NCBI RefSeq assembly: GCF_004216895.1
Contig: NZ_SGXE01000001.1
Location: forward strand, 372,001 to 436,000
Source of the DNA: Aquimarina brevivitae
GTDB taxonomy: Bacteria; Bacteroidota; Bacteroidia; Flavobacteriales; Flavobacteriaceae
DNA length: 64,000 bases
Direction: 5' to 3'
In this document: piece after piece, positions 55,563 to 63,420 of the stretch
Layout of the letters: every line of letters starts with the position of its first letter
Numbering within the stretch: position 1 is the first letter of the stretch
Made by a program: the position numbers and the translations under genes
Notes under the pieces: model-generated
Told to the model about the DNA's origin: nothing
What the model saw: the letters and a program-made list of their open reading frames with translations, nothing else
Databases searched by the model: none

Positions 55563-55592
55563 TTTGAATTAAAAAGGTTTAAAGTATTTTTG
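55563..55592 (+). promoter_or_regulatory. Promoter of the precursor peptide gene
   Basis: TTTG at 55563-55566 and TATTTTTG at 55585-55592, 18 bases apart, a strong match. It leaves about 25 bases of leader before the ATG at 55623. Confidence 0.8.
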
Positions 55593-55622
55593 AACAAATA
55601 TCAAAAAACAAATTTCTTAATT

Positions 55623-55796
55623 ATGAAAAACAAAAAGCTTTCATTAAAAAAACAAACAATTTCTAAACTAACAAATTCACAAAAAAAACAGATCAATGGA
55701 GGAGGAGAATCAACCATATTATGTGTAACAACATTAGATCCTAATCTTTCCGTAGTTGGAACGATGTCAGATTTTGATACAGCTCCTACAGTTTAA
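55623..55796 (+). CDS. Precursor peptide with GGG leader (CFB-type RiPP precursor)
   Basis: 57 residues from the ATG at 55623; an earlier frame start at 55590 is inside the promoter. The leader KKLSLKKQTISKLTNSQKK then QINGGG matches the natural-product precursor leader common in the Bacteroidota (Lys-rich, LxxxTIxxLT, ending GG), where cores are often lanthipeptides or radical SAM products. The core (ESTILCVTTL, DPNLSVVGTMSDFDTAPTV) has one Cys (34), many Ser/Thr and two Pro (40, 55). No LanB, LanC or radical SAM gene is in the window, so the modification, if any, is unknown. The next gene, a prolyl oligopeptidase, follows after a hairpin. Confidence 0.85.
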   Translation: MKNKKLSLKKQTISKLTNSQKKQINGGGESTILCVTTLDPNLSVVGTMSDFDTAPTV

Positions 55797-55800
55797 AAAC

Positions 55801-55834
55801 AACCAGCTTTTTTATAAGCTGGTTTAAATTTTCC
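55801..55834 (+). terminator. Hairpin between the peptide and S9 genes
   Basis: Stem AACCAGCTT (55801-55809) with AAGCTGGTT (55816-55824), loop of six, then TTAAATTTT. It ends just before the ATG at 55838, so it probably stops most transcripts and lets the peptide be made in excess of the downstream enzymes. Confidence 0.75.
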
Positions 55835-55837
55835 AAT

Positions 55838-57958
55838 ATGCAAAATAGCCTAATCTTTTTTCTTTTAATTGTTTCGTTTAATTGTAATTCCCAAAATATT
55901 AATGATACTCTAAAATTATCTGATTTGGAGGATAGGTATGAGTATTTAGAGAACCTAAGCGACAGCGCAAATATTTCTTGGATTAAGAATCAAAATGAAA
56001 TTAGTTCACAGAATTTAAACCGCATTAATAATAGAAATCGATTAATTAATCTACAGGAAAACTTCGGTGGAACATCAGGCGATAAAATTATTGATGTAAC
56101 AATAACTCAAGAAAAAAGTTTTTTCTATTTAAAAAGGAAAACTAACGAAGATTATTACAAAATCTATTATCGTAAAAATATTGAAAGTGATGATGAGGTG
56201 TTATTTGATCCAAAAGTTATAAACGAAAATTATTACGTTAACTATTACAAACCTAGCTGGGACTTTTCAAAAATTGTTATTGGTTTAGCTGAGAAAGGTA
56301 AAGAGGTCTCAGAAATCAGATTTTATAATATTAAAGATAAGAAATTATCGAATGACATTCTTTACAACGCTGTTCCAAGTTACGGTGGTATATATTGGTT
56401 ACAGGACAACTCTGGCGTAACTTATCTTCAAATAACCAACCCAGAAGCCAAAGATATTTTTATAAATACTGAGGTGATGATTTATAGGTTTAATGATGAA
56501 CCAAAAGTTTTATTTTCAAAAAATAAAAATTCTTCATTAGAATTTAAACCAGAAGATATACCAGTAGTAATGATTAATGGTGAAGAAGATAAATTAATAT
56601 TAGCTGCCAAGGCAGGCGCAAGTATTTACCACGATTATTATTATGTTGAATCTAAAACATTTAATGATTCAACTAATAGTTGGAAGCCGTTATTTAAAAA
56701 AGAGGATAAAGTGATGTCATATGATCAAACAGGAGATTATATGATATTTCTAACTTCAAAAAATGCATCAAATTTTAAAATCTGTAAAGTAGATCTTAAA
56801 AATCCAGATTTAGACAAATCTTCCGTACTGGTGGATGAAATTCCCAATGAAGTAATAAAATCATTTAAGATAACGAACAAAGGGATTGTTTTTACAACCG
56901 TTAAAAATGGAGTAGAAGCAAAATTGTTTATTAGGAAAAATAATGGCCAAATAAGTCAAATTGAAACACCAATTCCTGCGGGAAAGATTAAATTGAAATC
57001 ATTAGGAAAGGATTCTGATTATTTAGAAGTAACTATAGAAGGCTGGCTCAATACTAGTAAAAGGTTTGTATATAATTTCAATACAGAAATGTTTGCAGAG
57101 GCAAATCTAGTATCAAAAGAAATAGATACTTTTGTTAATGACCTTAGAGTAGAAGAAATCGAAATTACCGCACATGATGGAGCAAAAGTTCCTTTATCCC
57201 TAATTTATAATAAAAATATTGTAAAAAACAGAGATAATAGAGTCTTTATGGTTGCATATGGTTCATATGGAGCAACTATTTCGCCAACTTTTAGCGATAA
57301 AGTTATGACTTGGGTACATGAAGGAGGAATATATGCAATAGCACATGTACGAGGTGGAGGTGCAAAAGGTGATATGTGGTATAAGGGTGGTTATAAAGAA
57401 ACAAAACCTAACACTTGGAAAGATCTAATTGCTTGCACTGAATATTTAATAGAGGAAAAATATACTGCTTCTAATAAAGTAGCAATAAATGGAGCAAGTG
57501 CAGGAGCAATAGCAATTGGACGTGCAATGACGGAGCGCCCAGACCTCTTTGCTGCTTCGATAATAAATGTTGGATTTCTTAATACAATAAAATTGGAGAC
57601 TGATTCTAATGGTGCTAATAACACCAAAGAATTTGGTACGATTAAAAACCAAGATGAATTTAAGTGGCTTTTGGAAATGGATTCTTTTCACCATTTAGAA
57701 GAAAACATAAAATATCCTGGAACATTGCTTACTGCGGGCTTAAATGATAAAAGAGTTCCTGCTTGGGATTCTTTAAAGTTTTATGCAAAATTAAAAAACT
57801 ATAATTCTTCAGATAACCCTATTTTATTAAAAGTTGATTTTGGAACAGGACATGGAAACGCTAATTCCAAGAATAAAAGAATACTAAACAATACAGATGT
57901 ACTAGCATTTGCCTTATGGCAAACTGGACACCCGGATTACCAGATAATTAATAATTAA
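55838..57958 (+). CDS. Secreted S9 prolyl oligopeptidase
   Basis: 706 residues. Signal peptide (to about NCNSQ, 19). A beta-propeller region (about 75-430) is followed by the alpha/beta hydrolase domain with triad Ser554 (INGASAGAIAIGRAM), Asp637 (GLNDKRVP) and His672 (GTGHGN); VAYGSYGATISPTFSDK and WVHEGGIYAIAHVRGGGAKG are typical S9A pieces. Cuts short peptides after Pro. Follows the precursor peptide, whose core has two Pro residues, so it may mature or destroy it; that is inference. Ends overlapping the next start by one base (TAATG). Confidence 0.93.
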   Translation: MQNSLIFFLLIVSFNCNSQNINDTLKLSDLEDRYEYLENLSDSANISWIKNQNEISSQNLNRINNRNRLINLQENFGGTSGDKIIDVTITQEKSFFYLKRKTNEDYYKIYYRKNIESDDEVLFDPKVINENYYVNYYKPSWDFSKIVIGLAEKGKEVSEIRFYNIKDKKLSNDILYNAVPSYGGIYWLQDNSGVTYLQITNPEAKDIFINTEVMIYRFNDEPKVLFSKNKNSSLEFKPEDIPVVMINGEEDKLILAAKAGASIYHDYYYVESKTFNDSTNSWKPLFKKEDKVMSYDQTGDYMIFLTSKNASNFKICKVDLKNPDLDKSSVLVDEIPNEVIKSFKITNKGIVFTTVKNGVEAKLFIRKNNGQISQIETPIPAGKIKLKSLGKDSDYLEVTIEGWLNTSKRFVYNFNTEMFAEANLVSKEIDTFVNDLRVEEIEITAHDGAKVPLSLIYNKNIVKNRDNRVFMVAYGSYGATISPTFSDKVMTWVHEGGIYAIAHVRGGGAKGDMWYKGGYKETKPNTWKDLIACTEYLIEEKYTASNKVAINGASAGAIAIGRAMTERPDLFAASIINVGFLNTIKLETDSNGANNTKEFGTIKNQDEFKWLLEMDSFHHLEENIKYPGTLLTAGLNDKRVPAWDSLKFYAKLKNYNSSDNPILLKVDFGTGHGNANSKNKRILNNTDVLAFALWQTGHPDYQIINN

Positions 57959-58938
57959 TGTCCTCTAATTGGTATTCATTTTTTCAAAAATTACAAGTTG
58001 ATTTTAAAGGAGAGTTCACTCTTGGTGCAAAAATATCAACTAGTAATATTAAACCTGGATCTTTTGCATCCATTTGGATTAGAGTTGAAAATAAAGCAGG
58101 TAAAGTTGTCTTGTTTAAAAATCCAAAAGAAAAGGGAGTTGTATCAAATACTTGGAAATACATTGAACTAGAAGGGATAGTTAATGACCCTTCAGACATT
58201 ATTTACATAGGTGGATTTTGTCAAGGGTATGGGGTTTTTAGATTTACGGATTTTAATGTTTCCATAAAAAACTATAATTTATCTAACTCTTCTTTTGAAA
58301 TTGGATCAATTCAATCAAAAAAAATTGTCGGATGGCAAGAGGGCACTAAAGAAAATAGAAGTGATGAATTTTTTGAATCATATTCTTTCGGTGTAGAAGA
58401 ATTCAATAATAGAATGTGCCTTCAAATAATTGGAAAAAATTCAAACAATCTTGAAAATTACACTCCATTTGTTCGAAATCTAATTGAATCTTTTGAAAGA
58501 TCAGACCAGCAATTATATTCGGCAATCAAAAATTTAGAGGTTAGTGATCTAGATTTTATTGATGAAAATATAAAAAATAATATTTCAAGCCTCTTAATTC
58601 ATATAGCAGCTGTAGAAGCATACTATTTGAATTATACTTTTGGCCAGAATAGCTTTAAGCTTTTTAACGAAAATACTTTTAAAAAAGCATTTTATCTTGA
58701 TGAAAAAAGTTATCAATTTTTTAAAGGTAATAATTTAAATTATTATTTGAAAATTCATAAACAGGTCAGAAAAAGAACTTTACTACTATTTAAATCGATA
58801 AGTGATAAATGGTTATTAACAAAGAGTTTAGATTCTAATACAAATTTGCATCACTGGATGCACGTATTAGAACATCAATCCTATCACCTAGGCCAAATAG
58901 TATTAATAAAGAAAAAGTTAGATTATACCAAATCTTAG
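57958..58938 (+). CDS. Fusion of the shared beta module to a DinB domain
   Basis: 326 residues. It starts on the last base of the S9 stop codon, so an upstream signal peptide cannot exist, and it has none. Residues 1-175 are the module shared with 59008 and 29412 (NWYSFFQKLQVDF, ASIWIRVENK, GVVSNTWKYIELEG, MCLQIIGKN). Residues about 180-320 are a DinB four-helix bundle with His near 222 (LIHIAAVEAYYL) and HxxxH in HVLEHQSYHLGQIVLIKKK. DinB proteins are metal-binding and some are thiol transferases. A cytoplasmic copy of a module that is secreted in its other two hosts is odd. Very AT-rich. Confidence 0.8.
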   Translation: MSSNWYSFFQKLQVDFKGEFTLGAKISTSNIKPGSFASIWIRVENKAGKVVLFKNPKEKGVVSNTWKYIELEGIVNDPSDIIYIGGFCQGYGVFRFTDFNVSIKNYNLSNSSFEIGSIQSKKIVGWQEGTKENRSDEFFESYSFGVEEFNNRMCLQIIGKNSNNLENYTPFVRNLIESFERSDQQLYSAIKNLEVSDLDFIDENIKNNISSLLIHIAAVEAYYLNYTFGQNSFKLFNENTFKKAFYLDEKSYQFFKGNNLNYYLKIHKQVRKRTLLLFKSISDKWLLTKSLDSNTNLHHWMHVLEHQSYHLGQIVLIKKKLDYTKS

Positions 58939-59007
58939 TGTTTACAAATAAATATTATCGTAACTAAACTCAATTTTACTATACTATCTATCAAACGACT
59001 AACTATA

Positions 59008-61152
59008 ATGAAGCCACATCTGATCAGGGTTGTATTCATATTTTTCATATTCACTTCATCCATTCTCAATGCACAAAAAACTACTTTAGCCAAGCACTGG
59101 ATACCTTTTTTACAAAAAATTGAAATTGACGTTGATAAACCTACCGCATTCAAATTTACGGGCTGGGTTAAAGTTGAAAGGCACAAACAAGATTCCACCA
59201 CCGAAGCCAGGCTATGGGCAAGAGTAGATAATAAAGATGAACAACCTGGATTTTTTGACAACATGAAAAACAGGCCAATTACCAACGACAAATGGCAGAA
59301 ATATGAAATTAAGGGGACGTTACTTCCTAATGCGAGCAGCCTTACCATAGGTGGTATGGCATACTATAACGGTATGTTTTTCTTTGATAATTTTCAGTTG
59401 TTTTTAAAAGACAATGATGGTTTTTATTACCCTGTACCACTAAAGAATGCAGATTTTGAGCACTCAGAACTTTTAAAAGATTGGAAAAGCAGTCTGATCG
59501 CCAATAATTCTAAACTTATCAAAAACTTTACGTTTAGTATAGCGACCGATGCACAATCCGGAAGGCAGTCCTTAAAAATTATTGGTAAAAATATCACCAG
59601 ACCACTACCTGAGGAAAAACTAAAATCTTGGTATCAAAAAGACTATGCAGAGGATACTATCCCAGGGATCAGCCTGGACAAAGCCTATCGCGAGGTGATC
59701 AAGACTAGAAAAGGGCAAGAGGTTATTGTAGCGGTTTTAGACACCAAGCTCGATATTCACCACGAAGATCTCAAAGATCAAATATGGATCAATACAGATG
59801 AAATCCCCGATAATGGTATTGACGACGATAACAATGGGTATGTGGATGATATAAACGGTTGGGATTTTTTAAGTAATACCAAAGGAGAATTTGTAAAATA
59901 TCAATATGTAGAAAGCACCCGAATTGTTAAGGCCTACGATTCTATTTTCAAGGACAAAGCAGCCAATGAAATTCCTAGTGATTTGATGGACAAATACGAA
60001 CTATATACGAAGGCATATACCGCCTGGAAAAAGGAAGTAGACCCAGAAGCTGAAGTAAAAATTCATAATATGAAGCTTTGGAAAGATAAGGTAAACAAAG
60101 GTGAAAGAGTATTAGATAGTATATATCCCAAAATGAGCTACACTTCAAAAGAATTGGATAGTTTGATTGTTTCTTATAAGGATAATTTAGCAATTCAGCC
60201 TAAGCTAAAAGACTACAAAGAAGCCTGGCAAAATAATTTGACGCAGGAGGCTTTAGATGAAATGATAAATAGCTTACATACCAAACAAAAAATAATACTA
60301 AACCTGGCACATAATGAACGAGCTATACCAGGTGATGATGTTACTAATATCAATGATCGCTATTACGGCAGTCCTATTGTATATGGTGATGTACCTTATC
60401 AACACGCAACTTTTGTATCTGGAGTTATGGGAGCTACCCGATCCAATAGTATAGGAATAAACGGTTTTTCTGTCCATATAAAGTTAATGCCAGTTGTTAT
60501 GGTAGCCTCTGGTGATGAACACGATAAAGATGTAGCGTTGGCTATTAGGTATGCGGTGGATAATGGGGCTAAAGTAATCAATATGAGTTGGGGCAAAAAT
60601 TTATCCTTAAACCAACAATGGGTCAATGAGGCCTTACAATATGCGGCAGATAAAGATGTGCTTCTAGTTACTGCTGCGGGTAATGAAGATACCAATATCG
60701 ATAAATATGACTACTATCTAAACGATCACGAAGAGGGAAAAGAGATTGTAGATAATTTAATCGTGGTTGGTGCTAGTACTTGGGACAAGGAAAATCTTAA
60801 AGCACAATTTTCTAACTATGGCATTAATAACGTTGATGTATTCGCTCCTGGTGTGGATGTTTTTACGACCACTTATAGTAAAAATCAATATGGTTTTGGA
60901 TATGGAACCTCAGTATCCTCACCACTTGTAGCAGGTCTCGCAGGGTTGCTGAGAGCATATTACCCTAAATTGTCCGCGAAACAAGTAAAGCAAATTATAT
61001 TGGCATCGGGTACTCATTACGACACAACTATATTGATGGCCTCAGAAAATGGAGAAGTGTATCAAGTTCCCTTCTCTAAACTATCCAAATCCGGTAAGGT
61101 AGTGAATGCCTATAACGCCTTTTTAATGGCTGAAAAACTTTCTAAAAACTAA
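59008..61152 (+). CDS. Secreted S8 peptidase with N-terminal shared module
   Basis: 714 residues. Signal peptide to LNAQ (about 22). Residues about 25-210 are the shared module (ARLWARVDNKDEQPGFFDNM, NDKWQKYEIKGT, FFFDNFQLFLKDNDG, SLKIIGKNI) in place of a usual propeptide. The subtilisin domain has Asp245 (VLDTKLDIHHEDL), His466 (YQHATFVSGVMGA, where HGT is normal) and Ser635 (GYGTSVSSPLVAG). A charged insert of about 180 residues (about 275-460) lies between Asp and His, with the calcium-loop-like DDDNNGYVDDINGW. No sorting domain. The gene has its own terminator and is less AT-rich than the block before it. It may be a peptide-processing enzyme of the block or an independent protease. Confidence 0.9.
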   Translation: MKPHLIRVVFIFFIFTSSILNAQKTTLAKHWIPFLQKIEIDVDKPTAFKFTGWVKVERHKQDSTTEARLWARVDNKDEQPGFFDNMKNRPITNDKWQKYEIKGTLLPNASSLTIGGMAYYNGMFFFDNFQLFLKDNDGFYYPVPLKNADFEHSELLKDWKSSLIANNSKLIKNFTFSIATDAQSGRQSLKIIGKNITRPLPEEKLKSWYQKDYAEDTIPGISLDKAYREVIKTRKGQEVIVAVLDTKLDIHHEDLKDQIWINTDEIPDNGIDDDNNGYVDDINGWDFLSNTKGEFVKYQYVESTRIVKAYDSIFKDKAANEIPSDLMDKYELYTKAYTAWKKEVDPEAEVKIHNMKLWKDKVNKGERVLDSIYPKMSYTSKELDSLIVSYKDNLAIQPKLKDYKEAWQNNLTQEALDEMINSLHTKQKIILNLAHNERAIPGDDVTNINDRYYGSPIVYGDVPYQHATFVSGVMGATRSNSIGINGFSVHIKLMPVVMVASGDEHDKDVALAIRYAVDNGAKVINMSWGKNLSLNQQWVNEALQYAADKDVLLVTAAGNEDTNIDKYDYYLNDHEEGKEIVDNLIVVGASTWDKENLKAQFSNYGINNVDVFAPGVDVFTTTYSKNQYGFGYGTSVSSPLVAGLAGLLRAYYPKLSAKQVKQIILASGTHYDTTILMASENGEVYQVPFSKLSKSGKVVNAYNAFLMAEKLSKN

Positions 61153-61177
61153 ATACTCCAAAAATTAAAGTACACCC

Positions 61178-61206
61178 CCCCTATCCCGAAAAGATTGGGG
61201 TTTTTT
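61178..61206 (+). terminator. Terminator of the S8 peptidase gene at 59008
   Basis: Stem CCCCTATC (61178-61185) with GATTGGGG (61193-61200), one mismatch, loop CCGAAAA, followed by six T. Confidence 0.8.
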
Positions 61207-61317
61207 AGGGTTTGTTGTAACATCATGGGGTGTATTACGTCTTCAATAGGTAAGTCTTAGGCAACCTTTGGTAAGCTATTTGCGTCTATACCAATAATAC
61301 CATAAAAATCATTGTTA

Positions 61318-62814
61318 ATGAAATCACTATATACCACCCTGCTATTGCTACTAAGTTATTCCGTAACGCTCACCGCTCAGGTAAAAAGCTATCAGGTACT
61401 GGATAAAAAAACCAACGAACCCCTACCCTATGCTACCGTTGAATTTGCAGCAAATCAAGGCGTCATTACTAACGAAGAAGGCGTTTTTAGTTATGATCCT
61501 GCAACTATAGCTACCGCAAAGGACTCGATCTATATCAGTGCTATGGGCTATGAACGCATTGGTGTATGGATTGATGATGTTACCGAAGACATCATCTACG
61601 TATCTCCAAAAGCCATTGAACTCAGCAGTGTGTATGTATCCAACAAAAACCTATCGGCAGAAGATATCATCGAATTGGTAGCAGATAACCTGGAGAACAA
61701 TTATGCAGATGACTACCTCAGCAGAACTCTTTTCTTTCGCCAGGCAGATTACAACGACCTTACCAAAATGAATATTGCCTTTGAAAAATCCACTATTGAG
61801 GAACTCAATAAAAAATTCATCGATAGTGTAGTGGGTATTATCCCCAGAAAATCCTCCTACTTCAGAGAAGTGCTGGGTACACTACACGGCAATGCGTCCG
61901 AGCAAAAATTCAGTATCATCAAAGGCGCTGAATTATATGATAAAAGCAACGATGGCTCTATGGATGCGCTATCGGAAAAGCTCGAAAGTATCTTAAAGAA
62001 AAATGTAAAACCCAACTCCTACCTTAAAATCAAATCGGGTTGGTTTTTGGGCACCAAAGTGCAGATGGATTCCATTTTTGAAAATAATGAAGAGGCCGCT
62101 GCCGTAAAAGAAGAAGTAGATAAACCCAAAGAAAATCAGTTTTTAGACAATCGCAAGTCGGTGCTTAAGGACTTGCTAAACAGCAATCTGGTCGATGAGG
62201 ATGCCACACTTAATGTGATCCATAAATCAGGTCGCTATGCGTTTACCCTACAAGGGCATACTCTGATTAATGAACAGGTCGTCTATGTAATCGATTTTGA
62301 GCCCAAGCGAGGCGAGGATTTTAAAGGTCAACTCTATATCAATACCGAAGATTATGCCGTGGTACGTGTGGATTATCAAAATGTCAAAAACCTAAAACGT
62401 GTCAAGTTATTTGGTTTTAGCTATACAGACAATAGGTACAGCGGTAAAACGATCTTTGCAAAAGGCCCTAATGGTAAATATGCCATCCAATTTATGGAAA
62501 AAATCAGGGGAGCGCGTTTTGGGGTAGATCGTCCACTAAAAATTATTGAAAAAAATAAATTCGTCAGCGGCCGCAGAAAGCAAAATGAATTATCCCTGGG
62601 GATTGATGTTGGGGCAGCTTCTAAAACTAAGTATGAAGTTGTTGTTTTTGACACCCAACCGCTAAGTGCAGATCAATATACGGCAACAACCGAAGATAAG
62701 ACGATAACACCCAAATATATGGAACAGTATGATCCCTCCTATTGGCAAGGGCATACCATAATTGAACCCAATACGGCCATCAAAGAATTTACAGTTTTAG
62801 AAAATGGGTGGTAG
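61318..62814 (+). CDS. Secreted protein with carboxypeptidase-regulatory-like domain
   Basis: 498 residues from the ATG at 61318 (a TTG six bases earlier is less likely). Signal peptide to LTAQ (about 20). A CarboxypepD-regulatory-like domain (about 20-100, YQVLDKKTNEPLPYATVEF, GVITNEEGVFSYDPA, SISAMGYERIGVWI-type strand) is followed by a mixed domain of unknown fold (about 105-490, LFFRQADYNDLTK, DSVVGIIPRKSSYF). Likely in the outer-membrane periplasmic space. The next gene (63421) is a paralog. Confidence 0.8.
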   Translation: MKSLYTTLLLLLSYSVTLTAQVKSYQVLDKKTNEPLPYATVEFAANQGVITNEEGVFSYDPATIATAKDSIYISAMGYERIGVWIDDVTEDIIYVSPKAIELSSVYVSNKNLSAEDIIELVADNLENNYADDYLSRTLFFRQADYNDLTKMNIAFEKSTIEELNKKFIDSVVGIIPRKSSYFREVLGTLHGNASEQKFSIIKGAELYDKSNDGSMDALSEKLESILKKNVKPNSYLKIKSGWFLGTKVQMDSIFENNEEAAAVKEEVDKPKENQFLDNRKSVLKDLLNSNLVDEDATLNVIHKSGRYAFTLQGHTLINEQVVYVIDFEPKRGEDFKGQLYINTEDYAVVRVDYQNVKNLKRVKLFGFSYTDNRYSGKTIFAKGPNGKYAIQFMEKIRGARFGVDRPLKIIEKNKFVSGRRKQNELSLGIDVGAASKTKYEVVVFDTQPLSADQYTATTEDKTITPKYMEQYDPSYWQGHTIIEPNTAIKEFTVLENGW

Positions 62815-63420
62815 TTGGTTAGTAGTTGAGTACTTTAGTTTTGGAGGATATGAGTCCTTGAGTACACGATTATCTGAGCGATTAGAACATTGAAGTTATG
62901 GGTTGTGAGTTTAGAGTTATAGATACCGAATTCAGAAGAGTTTAATTTTTTAATTATCCTGTATACCTCAGTGAATAAATGTCCCAAGAAATAGCTACGT
63001 AGAAAATGAAGTGAACGGAACGGTCAAGTAAAATTCGTAAGAAGAAGTACGTATCTACCTATCGATGATATAAATGATAAACTACCAGATTAAATAATGC
63101 AATGAGGTTTCATTTTACAAAGTGCAGTAAACGAGATTTTCAGTAGACATTTCTTAAGACTAGACTTTTTTGGTTCTTTTTTGGGCAATGCAAAAAAGAA
63201 TAAAAGGAGAAGTACATATATAAAAGTATTCGAATGATTGAGCAAGTGAGTAATTATTACATCGAATGATTTTTTGTTTCACAAAAAATTGTATCGAGAT
63301 GCAATTGGTATTTCTAAGCAACTAACCAGAAACAACAAACTACAAACCATCTACTTATCTATTTCATCATTGCAGGGGATTGCGTATATTGTAGGGATAT
63401 TTACCGGATTAAAGTGTTAT
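62815..63420. other. Gap between the paralogs
   Basis: 606 bases with repeat copy C and no gene; the outer parts are low-information AT-rich sequence. Confidence 0.6.
62981..63201 (-). repeat. Dispersed 221-222 bp repeat, copy C
   Basis: 221 bases on the minus strand, same start (ATTCTTTTTTGCATTGCCCA) and end (CTTGGGAC) as copy B, roughly 80% alike. Lies between the two paralogous genes. Confidence 0.88.

Noticed and set aside
53775..58938. Lanthipeptide cluster proper
   Set aside because: The leader fits, but no LanB, LanC, LanM or radical SAM gene is present in the window, so only a precursor-like peptide can be claimed.
19844..58938. Functional link among the three DinB proteins (19844, 35023, 57958)
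   Set aside because: They differ in location and neighbours and only share a common fold.
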